From: Lithospermum erythrorhizon
Taxonomy: Eukaryota; Streptophyta; Magnoliopsida; Boraginales; Boraginaceae
Direction of reading: 5' to 3'
Assembly: GCA_019722365.1 (NCBI GenBank)
Contig: JADFUC010001133.1
Span: forward strand, 62,001 to 126,000
Length of the DNA stretch: 64,000 bases
The position numbers and the translations under genes are program-made. The notes beneath the pieces were generated by a model. It had not been told where the DNA came from. It saw only the letters and a list, made by a program, of their open reading frames with translations, and made no database searches. Each line of letters begins with the position of its first letter. The stretch's first letter is position 1. Positions 9,808 through 21,716 of this stretch are shown here, piece after piece.

Positions 9808-12800
9808 TCAGGGTTTTGGGTTGTCTTGAGAAAATCTAGGCAGTTGAACCAAAGAGTTCACTCTTGTAACACCTTCCAAGCCAGACCAGTTTTGATCTTC
9901 AGTGACAACCGTTTCTTGATTTCCATCTATATCCACCGGTGCCCTTTTGTAGCTTTCGCTATCTTCAGATGGTCTCACTGTGAAGTTCCTTTGCAACGAA
10001 GGCTCCGAGTTCTGTCCATCATCTGAATCAGCGGCATTGCCAGAGTGATTACTTTGAAGGGTGGCGGATGAGAAACATTGTTCATCGTAGTCAGACTCAG
10101 CGTCCATCTTCCTGTCGAGAAATAAACATACCACTGCACAATCATCCATCTTTGATGTTGGGTATTTGGTTTTCCATTCACGAGCAGCAGAGTCGACAAT
10201 AATTCTAGCTGCTGATGACCGTGATGGAGCTGATGACACTATATCAACCACCTCTTCGTTGCTCAGGACGTCCCACACCTACATTTTAAGCAATCGCCCA
10301 ATCCATCTTAGAGAAAGTTACACACACATATATCAGAAAAATGAGAACAATAACGTGCCCCAATGCCTCTAAAGAGGCTCCTGCTTAGGAAGGGTAAGGA
10401 TGGCAGAACAATCTTACTTGTGTGATAACAGAGGTTGTTTCCGAATTGGTCCAAGGTGAAAGACTATCTACTACTTAACAATAGATAAGAAGCGTAGGTA
10501 GTACTTGCATACCTTGGACAGTTACTAACGTAGGGTGACGATGGAAGAAGTCAAAAGTTGAATAATACTCCGTATAACTTATCAGTTGAGATCCAAACAT
10601 GGTTTATTTGTAACTCATCTCATATTAGTAAATAGTAAGTAACAACAACATTAAACAATCTGCCGACCAACAGATCGAATGCCATGTAAGAGACATTGAA
10701 TTCAGTTCATGGATATATTATTTGCATGAAAGTTGGACGGAATGCACTCCGCCTGATTGGCTGAAAATTAACATAAATGCATCAAGGGGACAGAACCAAA
10801 TCTGTGGAAGATGTTAGCAGAATGACAGATCGAAGTTCAAGTTGCTAAATACTATTGAGGCAGAGAATATGGAATAATTAGACCTTGTAATACTTGTGAG
10901 ACAGTTAAAATTCTTATTCAAATACTTTACTGAGTTCTCGGTTAGCATTGAGACAGATTTCTCCAACAGTAACCTACTACTGATTTTGCTGGTCAAATAT
11001 AGCAAGGCCTAGAGATACAAATGTAATTCGTTAGCTTCAAATATTTCTTTGGGAGGAAACGAAGAGAAATGAGATAAGAGTGGTAGACTCGATCACCAAA
11101 TGGAAACACACGATAGAATGTCAAGAGCTGATTGCATACTAGAATCATCATTGCTCGACCATGCCAATGACTTGGTAGCATTTCTAAAAGGCGATGGGAT
11201 CATTATGAAAGGATTTTATGAAGTGGAATTGCTGAAGTGCTCTATTTCTAGAAGAAAGCATAGTTAATTATTGAACTTTTGCTAAAGAGAGGTAGAATTT
11301 TACAAACTTCATTAAGATGAGGGATACCGAAGCAACAAAAACATAATTGCCTTCCCTTTCTGTTAGTTTCACCACATACTGATCATCCGGCATATATCCA
11401 AATTGGAAACATCTGATTCAATCCCTTGATGTATTGTTTATTTCTATTCCTAGTACTACTTTACATTCTCAGAAGAGCAATTTGTACATTCAAGGCAATA
11501 TTTTCCAAGCAATCCTGCTTATCAGTATTTCCATATAAAATACTGTAAAATAATTCCAGGAGGACAGTTGGTCTGATTTGGAGAAAATTAAGTCATTGTG
11601 CTAATTACTACATGTATAAAATATTACCTTGACTAGAACTTAAATTCCATCCAACAAGTGAAATATCTGACATAGTCACTGGATGATGGAGATCCTCGAC
11701 AAGATTTTTTTTTTCAAATGTAACCTCATCATTTATGAATCCATATTTTAAGTTCTTTTCTGAAACATAGCATATGTTGATGAATCTTTACGAATTTGAT
11801 CCTTAATGATACTTTGAGATAAAACATCTACAAAAAGCAAATCAATAAGATAAAGGGCGAAGGTGTAACAATAGAAGCTATGCACTACATACCCCATCAG
11901 AAGCAAGGACTACGAACTTATCTCTGTCTGTAAGAATTCGGTGAGAAAATTCTGGAATAGAGATAACTCCATACTCCTTCAGGCAGAAATCTCCAAATGC
12001 TCGAGCCATTGCTAACCCAGGGGCATCGTCAAAAGGAAGCCAAACCCTTTGCACTTCAGGCTCGTCTTGCAATGCAAATACTCGACCTTTACACCTCTTT
12101 ATTCTTTCTGCTTCTTTTGTTACACATAGCAATATATGTTGAACATCAAAACAGCAGGAAAAAAGTAAGAATGCAAAAATATATTCACCCAACAAAAGGC
12201 ATACTTGGCAAATCTGGCTTCAGATCAACAGTTAACTGAATTGCCACCATAACATCACTATTGTCTTTTGATCCTAAAACTGCCCTTGAATCACCAATAT
12301 AACCCATAAATAGATTTGATCCCTTAAAAAACGAACACATGGTTCAGGCGAATGAAATTAGAAAACGAAAAATCAGAACTTGAGTTACAATGCAGATACC
12401 TGCTTTACTATAGTAACTGCAGTGCTACCACTGCAAAAGCAATCCAAACTAGGATGAGACCTTAAGTCTTTATCCATTGCCTTATAAGATTTGAGAAAAG
12501 CTTCTCTCCACGACGAGTTCACCACATCTGAACTAGGATGAGACCTTGAGTCTTCATTCTCAGGATCTACCACATCTGAACTTACATCTCCATTGCAACA
12601 GGCAGCACTAGACTCGTTCTGCTTTGCTTCGCCAGAGCGCAGAAAGGCCATGAGTTTTGAGGGAAGAGTGTCTCTCACCTTGCGAGCAACAAGATGACCA
12701 TAAGGACCATGTCCATCAAAGACTCCACAGAATATCGTATCTTCCGCCATGAAATCCTGCAAAGCAATAAACTATAAATACCAGTTTGAATTACAATAAG

Positions 12801-13092
12801 GGATACAAAGAAACTGATTGAAGCTACTTACTTCCCAGACGATCATAGCATCCTGGTTTATACCCTTCCGTCCCTGTTGAGTGAATATACAAGAACTTCT
12901 GCTCCTTCCATTTGAAAAAATCCTGTTAGGAATGGAGGATAAATTTTGCAAGGAATTGACATGATCAGAGAGCGTCCGCCTTGTTCTCTTTCGTGCAGAC
13001 ATGCTTATACCAAAACATGAACGAGAAGTACTCTCTGCATTGCTTCTGCTACTAAAAGTACTTTCACTACTCGTCGATACACAACCCCCCAT
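9808..13092 (-). CDS. Clade E protein phosphatase 2C, five exons, about 475 aa
   Basis: Exons read on the minus strand are 13092-12832, 12756-12400, 12322-12205, 12113-11893 and 10278-9808, all with GT-AG introns. The product is a metal-dependent Ser/Thr phosphatase. MGGCVS at the N-terminus is an N-myristoylation signal with a nearby cysteine for acylation, as in clade E PP2Cs at the plasma membrane. PP2C motifs appear in order: QQGRKGINQDAM, FCGVFDGHGPYGH, GYIGDSRAVLG, VDLKPD, LAMARAFGDF and LASDGVWDVLSNEEV, including the metal-binding aspartates. An acidic Ser-rich C-terminal tail follows the domain. The closest relatives I recall are the PP2C33/At1g03590 type. Two oddities: a duplicated block inside exon 2, and an exon 3-4 join reading LPKAERI where relatives have one more residue (LPxEAxRI). 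The last intron is 1.6 kb. Confidence 0.92.
10279..11892. other. Large last intron of the PP2C gene
   Basis: This 1614-base intron is bounded by GTATGT (minus sense, at 11892) and TGTAG (at 10279). It contains no coding exon I can recognise. A TACTCCGTA motif at 10566-10574 suggests a small MITE remnant. Confidence 0.7.
12448..12612 (-). repeat. Internal duplication in PP2C exon 2
   Basis: AACTAGGATGAGACCTT occurs at about 12449 and again at about 12532, each followed by [A/G]AGTCTT. ACCACATCTGAACT also occurs twice, near 12521 and 12570. At protein level this gives two RSHPS copies and two SSDVV-type copies. The extra residues lie between FDGHGPYGH and the GSTAV region, a loop that varies in length in clade E phosphatases. 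Confidence 0.65.
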
Positions 13093-14740
13093 TGCTCAAA
13101 CACAAAAGTAAACCATTTGATTAAACTAGATGATAAGATTTTCCTTCTTAAGAAAACAGATCTAACAACTTGAAGAAAAAAAGATCAAAAAATTAAATAA
13201 CAGGTCAGATTGAGTAATCAAGTGAATAAGACTACCGAAACCCACAACATTCCAATGCAGCAAACAAGGAAACCTTGGAACCAAATACGGAAAACTCGGT
13301 ACTTTTGATGTTAGTCAAATGTCATTTACCACTGAAGGAGACGTGATCTTGAAATGATAACAGCTAAACTGAAACAAAAAACCATTAATTAATTCAATTG
13401 TTTATCTATCAATACAATAGAAGCTGATCAGGACTTCAAATTACAAGAAACTAGAGAAACTAAAAAACAAGGCTATATATATTAAACAATTAGCATGTGA
13501 ACTAGGAATTAAATAATGGAAAAACATTGTCTTCATTAATTGACTATCCAAGAGAATCTTGATTATACAACTCAAATTGAAAGATTTCATGCTAATTATA
13601 CCACTATTTTAAACATGAAATCATATATAGAGATAACAGATAAAAATCATATCTTTATACCAATTTAGTACAAGAACACCCTCAAAACACAACCCTATAT
13701 AGTTGACTAGAATCACAAACAAGTTCAACAAATTATACCCTTTTACTTACTATGTTGTCTAATCAAATTACACAAAAGATTAAAACCAACCAACAAATTA
13801 TCCCAAAGATGGAATCTTTATGAAGTTATATGCTCAATATGATATTTTAACTACCATATAATCCAAGAAAAGATGAGAAAAGCTAGAAAAAGGAATTTAA
13901 TATTATACCATTTGTATTAACCACTAGAGATAAAACTACCAACAAGAATATGTGAGAACAATAAAGCAAAAGAGATAAAGTAAAAGTTGGTATCAATAAA
14001 GAAACTCTTTTTTCCCAACAAAAAATAACTAGACCAGATCCTTTGTAGTAAGAGCATGTGGAAAAGTAGCAGCAAAGGCAGATTAGGCAAACTTTGAATT
14101 AATTGACATCTTAGTAACTTAAATTTCACTAAAAATGGAATCTTTTTCTAATTAAATTCACATATAAAAAGTTTTGATAAAATAAAAAAAATGAAGTCAA
14201 ACAAGTTCAAAACTTTATCAAAATGGGTACTTTGGTTTTTGGTAGATTTACATTTGTTTTATGAATTCTGAACACATGAAGATCAAACTTATAAGTTGAA
14301 ATATTTGAAGTTGAATTAACAAAAATGAAACATTATGCAAATAAATTACTGATTATAGTAGAGCATATGTTATGTCATTGTTATATGTAACAGTTTATAC
14401 GAACATATTTAATATATACAATGTTATTAAAAAGGAAACATTATATTAATTTTTTAATCATAAATTAGTACTTGTATATATGTGTCAGGATGATGTCATA
14501 ATATGATATAATAATATCATGTAATAATATAGAAAAGAATAGTAGTAATAATATCTGTTATTTTGGAGGATTGTTATTAGGTGATGCATTAAATGGAGAA
14601 GCAAGAAACAAATGTGTATGTCTGGATGTGTTGTAATGAGAGGTGGGGTTGAGTAAATGGGGGCAAAGAGGCTTTGTGAGTTGGCTAGTAGCAAAACAGT
14701 TGGATGAATTATGCAAGTTGGAGAGTTTGTACCCCTCTAT
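13093..14740. other. PP2C 5' leader and promoter region
   Basis: AT-rich sequence upstream of the PP2C start codon. Plant clade E genes often have a spliced leader, but I could not place the exons. No other gene is visible. Confidence 0.4.
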
Positions 14741-14764
14741 CCTATCTAGGGGATGTGATCGAGT

Positions 14765-15200
14765 CGAACCTACTCCAGATAATAATACGTTTGGGCAATT
14801 TGATTTGATTTTATATTTTCATGTTGATTTGATTTGATTTGATCGAATTTAAAAAATATAGTTTGATTTGAGTTCTAAAAGCCCATTTTTTGGTTTCCAT
14901 TTGATTTGATTTGGTATTTGGATCGAATATTTCTTGAATAATTTGATTTGCTATTATAAAGACTATTATAAAGTATGTGTTAATGGGTTATTTGAATAGA
15001 CCAGAGTTAAATGTGTTTCAGATTTGATACTTGGAAGCTGATAGTGTTATTAGGTATGGGTAATGAATTATTTCAATGGGCCAATGCGGATCGGGCAAAT
15101 AGTTTGATCGGTTGACTTAGAATCGAAATCAAGGTTTGATTGGATATTTGTGGGACAAATCGAGTTTTTAGATGAATCGAATATTTAGGTTATCGCGTCA
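14765..15200. repeat. TTTGATTTGA-rich low-complexity repeat
   Basis: Clustered copies of TTTGATTTGA and GATCGAAT-type words. Plant genomes carry similar gene-poor, non-autonomous hAT-like or MITE sequences, and a similar run is seen at 31.07-31.61 kb. No terminal repeats could be fixed. Confidence 0.4.
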
Positions 15201-16300
15201 CTGTCTTTACCTGCCGTGGTTTGCCCACTTTCATTTGGGTTAAAGATGGCGTAGAGATCGCATGATTTCAAATTGTGTCGATTAAAGCTGACAACTAAAA
15301 ACATATACGGAATATTTTATCATACAAATATGAACTCAAATAAGCTTTTATTTATTAGAATATACTCCATATAATATTGTATATATTAAAAAGGCCAAAA
15401 GCATGAATCATCCCTTTTATGTTTTGGGTTGTGGGGCAATTCATCATTAATGTTTGGCGAAAGGTCGTCTAAATATTATGTTTCGAAAGGTCATCATCAA
15501 CATGTTTGAAAACATAAATTAAATTAATGCTAGTTAGTTTTCGTTAAATCGAGTTAAATGACATGTCTTTATTCGTATCACAGGTTTTTAAAGGGTATTT
15601 AGGTCTTTTAATCAAAAACAAAAATTAAAATCTAAAAAAACTATTCGTTTCTTAAATCTCAAAATAGAACCAAACCTCCAAATTATTTAAATTGGAAGAG
15701 TTAATGACATGAATATCAGTGTAGAATGTCTTACGTAAATATTGTGTGGATAAAGGTGTGTGAAGAAAATGTCAAGAACAGTGGATAATCCAGTTCCGAT
15801 TTACGGGCATGTCAGCCAGATTTGTAAGTAAGTTAAGATTCTTTGATTCTAAATTGTTGTGAGAGTATTATGTTTATAACATAACATAATTGTGTGGTAG
15901 GGAAGGTCGTGAAGTTGGATGGAATGGGATAGTACTGGCTCCAGCTCACAATGAGTAGAGAGAAAAGCGGAGTTGTTGACAAATTGAGGGCTTTAGAGAG
16001 TAGCTTGGATGTTGTTGGGAAGGAACTTCGCTATGCGGAATTGAATTTGAAATAGACTTTGAAGAGAATGAGAGTATGCAAAGAAGTTGTTTGACAAAAT
16101 GCCTCAGCATATTTGTGTCTTTAGTATTATATGGTTTAGTTTATGTTCTTGTATGCTAAAATGATAAGTAAGCATTAGTTAGTTCAATAAGTAATAGTTT
16201 TTATGTAACAATTTGTTATGTGTTGAAGACTATGTTATGCTTTGTTTGAAGGCATGTTGTGTTTGAATACTATTTTTCATCTTAATCTTCTTTGTTGGAC
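15201..16300. other. Intergenic, probable transposon flank
   Basis: AT-rich with broken coding-like text on the plus strand at about 15900-16090 (a frame containing REKSGVVDKLRALESSLDVVG). This resembles a transposon remnant, but I could not name the protein. Confidence 0.35.
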
Positions 16301-19300
16301 TCACAAGAAATAACATCAATTTGTGCGTCATAAAACCCCTCCTGATGAATGTTCACGATGCAATCGTAACACAGAAAATATTTATGTTTGATAGCGACAA
16401 ATTTAAGTGTTTAATAGCCACTTGTCAGAAGTCGCGAAACAGCACCATTCCGATAAGCAAAAATTTACAAAATAGATGTTTGAATGTTTGAGCAATGTCT
16501 AAGTGTTCCGAGCGTCACAAAGCATTGATAGCTTTATGAATATAGTTGAAGCATTACAAAAGGTATTGTATAGCCAAGTCCTAATTATCTCGGTTTTTGT
16601 TTGCTTTTCGATGCATACATCTAGCTATAGCTGGTTTAGCCGCCACAGAATCACACGTTGAAAAACTGTCGGATCAACATTTGGATCTTGAACCTCTTTG
16701 ATAATCCCCATAATAAACGTAATGTCAATTTGCTCTTGGAAACTTTAAACCCCTCTTTCCTCGTTTGCGGTAGCCACTTGAAGATTACCACTCTTCTTTT
16801 ATGCGTTTTGTTTCTTCTCGCGAGGTTGTTCAAACGGGTTAGAGCTTCCACACTGAGGTTCAGTGCGAGTTCGATGGGTTGAGATTCCGTAGATGCGAGT
16901 TCGGGCTGGGATTCGAGGTTAGAACTCCCTGAGTCGGGTGCTTTCTTTGCACTTTCAACTGCTGGCAGTAATACCATAAGAAATTGGACAATCAAGGAAG
17001 ACTAATTAACTAAAGTATCAATGTCGAATATTACCTTCACTGCCTCCTGTCCTTGTTTTTGCTTGAAAGCGACTTCTTTGATTGTGACCCGGTTTACTCT
17101 GTGAAAAATCGCGGTGGTGATAACCCAGCTTCATAGCTTTTTTAGTCCTCCACCGTTCGTATCTCGCCCGATATCTTTTTTATACTCTTTTTTTACAGTG
17201 CAAAACAGAAGCTTGACATGGGCGGGAGGTTGAAGAACCCAATTCCATGTCATTATTCCATTTATTGGGTGTAAGTTTGAATGTTGACTTCTTATAGCAT
17301 TCGGAGGCTCTGATCAATGATAATTATTTCCCAAAATCTCAAATAGCGATAGCGTGGGCACGTGGAATGCCGGCTTCTGATTAAGCAGTCATCGGCTGAT
17401 CTTGATCTCTTTCCTTTTACCAGAAACCATTCCAAATGTAGTCGTTCTACGCTTTCATCCTTTTGTCTAATTGTTTTGATCTTAACACACTTGAGGTCAG
17501 TTTCTTGGGCGCCTTGATCTTCTAGTATTTATTCTACCCGTATTTTAGATCAGCCAGTCTCTAGCATTATAATTATAGGTTTTATCCACAGCTTTTTAAG
17601 ATGAATAAGTTGGAAGAATTTCGCTACGAATTTGGTCTGTAGCATATCACTTAAGAGCGTTATGTGGAAAGAAAGTCTACGCCCCATTTGTTTAAGTCGG
17701 CATGATCTTCAACTATCTATGTAGAAACTTCACTTGTATTTTCATTTTTTTAGATTTGCTTTCTTGTATTTTCCTTGTTTGTTGATCTTTACTGACTTCC
17801 ACAATCTGTCCCACTCGAGATACTTCCGCCTACATGTTGCTGCTTTGAAATTTTGGTATATGTGTTGTACACAATTCCTCTTGGCAACTTAAGGGTAGGT
17901 CGTGGATTCTTGTTGGCCCACTTGTATAAATATCTGAATTGTTAAGCTACTTCATATGAAAATTAGATTTAATACATTAAATGGCAAAAAATCTTACCTT
18001 TGTTTAATAGAAACTAACGATCCACTCCTTTTTGGTTCGCAATTCAATATCTTCATCCTTTAAAGCCATTTCCGTATCGGCGTTTTTCTTTCTCTGGCCC
18101 CACTTTTAATTTAGTAATGCAATCCATTGTTCTTTATCTAATCTTTATAGCGATCGAGATTTATTCTTTGTGAAACTTTTTGTGTGGCGACCATCTAAAC
18201 TAATTATCTTCCTCTGACCATCATAAAAGCCTTCAACTAAAGGCTTGAGCAGATATCTGATCTTAAAATGCGAAGGGGTTCGATTAAGTGTTGGTTCAGC
18301 GTAAAGTTCACATAACATGAATACAGGATGAGTGTTCGTAAGCTCGCTATGTATGTATGAACCAAATTAAAAGCTGCCCAAATCATCCCATTGATTTTCT
18401 TCAAAGCCTTACGTTTGGTTCTCAACTACGCGTGTTTACTAATCTTGATTTTAAACATTTCATCTACGAAGACCTATAATTTTTTACTTTGTTAGTACAT
18501 ACAAGATATATAAGATATGAAGGAAATAATTCACAAGAAACATTAAGTTTACCATTATAGCAACTTGTGTAATATCAGGTAACAATCTTCTGAGAGAGAA
18601 ATTCTTGTTGCAGGGCAATTGGCAAATCACGGACAACCGTTATGTCTTGAATTCACGCTACCATTTGACGATACATGCCACCAGTATGCTGTCCTTTTGA
18701 GCCAAATGGAAATTCTGAGGGTAACGCTGACAACCAGACTTGATTCTGATTGTCATTTCTTCTACAGCGAAAGGGCTTGTGATGGAATATGGAATACGTA
18801 TAACGACCTCGTAGCTTTAACAACAGAGGAGAAAACTAATCTAAGTTGCCGTATCTTTCGTTGAAGCCTTGGGCGTACCTAACATTAACTGCTGTTGAAT
18901 CTTTGATCTGCGCCATCGCCATTCTTTAGTTGTATGCTCCTCGAAAGTGTAGTTTGAATAAAACTTCCTTTCAATCGCTGATTATCTTCTCTTCATCCTA
19001 CTACTCTCTTTTGTATCCAGCTAGCCTTTAACTCGCTTGAAACTTTAACCGTGTCTTGCATGGGACCTGAATTCTTAGGTTGTGATGATAAGTACCGTTC
19101 TTGACACCCATTACCGTCCTTCATATTCTCTTCATTATTATTTCAAATTTTTTAGCTTTAAGTCTATCTTTATGTTTTGAAGCCTAATCGTTATGCAGAT
19201 AAATTAAATGAGAAGCGTCCCTTCTTTAAAAAATGCGAATTAATTAAGCGAAATTTTCGACCTCTTGGCGTTTGTATGTCTGTTTCACTCGTAAATGCAT

Positions 19301-19800
19301 CTTGAATAACGTCATCTCCATTGACATTATTCTTTGTATTGTCCTTATAGTCTCGTCTATTTAATAAATAAAGAACATCAGAAGCGGCCGTTTTCTAAAA
19401 TTGTACCACTTAGGATCAATGACCACAAACCCATTCTGAAGCGAGGGAGTATTGTTACCGACCCCGATGCCGCACAAAGCAGGTGTAATAAACTGGGTGG
19501 TTGGACAAGCATCAACATATATGTGGAAACAACGCTGGATTCCAAAATGGAATTACCGGAGCAGTGACATCGGTATCGCGCGTAAGGGGTTTGACGAGTC
19601 GGACCCGACCATGCCTTATACGTATAAACTACTTATTCTGAAAGGTTGCTGACCATACCTTGAGCTCGTCAATGATCCTAAGATCCCAAATGTTGAGGAT
19701 AATCAATCGAAGTCACAGTGTCGTACCCGCGTAATCAGCCGAGCACTTGGTAGAAACTACCGCAGCGGAAGGCTTGTGGCTGAAACATTAAACCATGCAC
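16300..19800 (-). pseudogene. Decayed mudrA-like MULE transposase
   Basis: Several broken blocks of a Mutator-like transposase can be read in order on the minus strand. Near 19.5 kb there is an N-terminal part with a TRDTDV...P segment, followed in another frame by DACPTTQFITPALCG. At about 18420-18340 there is RTKRKALKKING, matching the RAKALKxIEG block. At about 18240-18190 there is AFYDGQRKIISLDGRHTK, matching the 'GCRPxIGLDGCFLK' block that contains the first catalytic Asp. At about 17120-17050 there is a C-terminal YHHRDFSQSKPGHNQRS-like zinc-knuckle remnant. Stops and frameshifts are frequent, so it is non-functional. The boundaries are those of recognisable coding text, not of the element. 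Confidence 0.6.
18195..18425 (-). pseudogene. MULE transposase catalytic-core fragment
   Basis: This is the clearest block of the decayed MULE. The minus strand reads RTKRKALKKING, a degenerate LRT...NFTLNQ stretch, then KAFYDGQRKIISLDGRHTKS. The order and spacing match the region around the first catalytic aspartate (GLDG) of mudrA-type transposases. Confidence 0.6.
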
Positions 19801-19875
19801 TCTGCAATAACATAAAAACAAAAGAAAAAACTTATTAGTTCATGAAACAATGCAAAAAACCATAAAAATTGAGAA

Positions 19876-19970
19876 GCCCCCAAAAGCCCTAATTTTGAAA
19901 ACCGAAAACCCTAATTTTGAAAATCGGGAACCCTAATTTTGAAAATCGGAAAACCTAATTTTATAATCTT
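19876..19970 (-). repeat. Short tandem repeat with AACCCTAATTTT core
   Basis: Four imperfect units of about 23 bases, each containing CCTAATTTTGAAAA[C/T]CG. In minus sense this reads AAATTAGGGTTTTCG, a common leader sequence upstream of plant MULE genes. It sits just 5' of the MULE coding remnant. It is not a true telomere array. Confidence 0.6.
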
Positions 19971-21716
19971 CACTAATTAAGAATAAACTATTACACTTCC
20001 CAAATCCATAATTGAATAAGCAGTGCCGTATCCAAAGCCAGTACTTTCTATTATATTAAAACCCCCAAAACTATATTTAAGCCAACTGATATTTTAACTG
20101 AAAAGACTCTGTCGAAATTTCACACAATCCATAACAATCGGTAATATTAACCGCCCGACATATTCGAATCTCTTCGCTTTGTGTCATAAACTTCTAGTCT
20201 TGCATTGGATACGTACCCCAGCGTTTTATTGCGTCTTATTTAAGGCAACGACATAGGCACTAATTTACTGCTGATACTGAATTTTGGATAAGAAATGTAG
20301 AAGAAATTGAAGGATTATGAACAATTTCTCCTCGCCATAAATGTGAATAGCCGCGTAGGTCGTTTAAGCTACGATTTGAAAAAAGCTACTTGGCGATGCA
20401 GAGTGGGACCATGTTTCAAATATAAGTGATGAGATGAGGAGCGTTTAACGTAAGTGATGAAATGGTTTACATGGCCCACAGCTTGTAGGTGATGATCACA
20501 TGGCTTTGAAAACGTAAAAATGACCTTGTTATCGTATAATTTGTGTGTAGGGTGTTGGTGTAGAAATTGACATTAAGGATATCTAAAGAGTTTCACATGT
20601 CAATTTGAATAGTAGCTGTGAGATTGATTATTAAATGGTATATAGAGTAGTTTAGGTTTTAAATGGGATCACATTCAAATAATGAAAATAATATTATTTA
20701 AATAAGAGGGCCTTGTTTGAATTTAAAAAACGCTAAATTGAAAATAAGCATCAGTGCTCTTGAATAAGAAGAGAATCATTTATAAAAAATCACACAAAAT
20801 CGCCACATTTACTTTTTGCACCACTTAATGCTTGATCGATTCTTATATAAATTGACTTTATAAATTCATGATATATAAAATAATATTAGGAAGATTAAAT
20901 TTGGGCGCAATGCCATCGAACGCCCCACATAGCCGGGCCTGGTATGAATCCGACCAACCATTTTTCCTTTATACAAGATCACAGGTGAATCGAAATAATG
21001 GTTTAAGCCTCTAGCTAAATTTTTTAAAATATCCCAATAAGCAAATCAAGAATTGAATGAAATATTATATTTAGATGAGCGTTTAATAAGAAAAGCGAAA
21101 GTATCATAAAAGTTGTAGAAGAAATAATATTTAGAATATTTTAAGGTTTTAAGCGACAAAGAATCTTTAAGATTTAAAAATCTATAGTTGCCAAGATTTG
21201 AACCACTTAGTCTTTCTTTGGGCCTTGATTTAATTTCTTATGATTAGTATGATTTTGATGATTCGTAGAACAAGCAGTAAACAATTCGCATCATGCATTG
21301 CTTTTTATACTAATGTTTTTATGTATACACCGAGTCACCGACCGACTCATTAATCAATCGGTTGATATCACGGTAATGACTCAAATCGGTAGTCCAACTC
21401 ATACCTCTAATTTGAAGTTATGAGACAAAAATTAGCTATTACTGTGAGTCATCAGCCCTGCTAAAGGAAATACATGTTTTGTAGACATCCCCAACAAACC
21501 CATTTGCATGCTTAACCAAATTGATAAATTTCCCTGAGTTGACTTTCCAAATAAGCATCAATTTAAACTTCAAGAAAACTATCAAACCATGTTTTGTTTA
21601 TGTTAGTTTGTTAACAGAAACATTCTGTTCTGTACAACAGTGAGAGAGATTGGATTAACTTCTATACTACATACTGAATTCCTTAGCTAAATGAAGGACA
21701 AATATTGTGTTTAGAG
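19971..21716. other. Intergenic, decayed repeat DNA
   Basis: No gene seen. Parts around 20160-20530 and 21310-21400 are GC-richer and look like old transposon sequence. The part nearest 21717 should be ELMO 3' UTR. Confidence 0.4.

Noticed and set aside
9975..10372. Open frames overlapping the last PP2C exon on both strands
   Set aside because: They are shadows of the real exon 10278-9808 in other frames.
19876..19970. Telomere-like AACCCTAA units
   Set aside because: Units are about 23 bases with an AATTTTGAAAA insert, not a TTTAGGG array. They fit a MULE leader better than an interstitial telomere.
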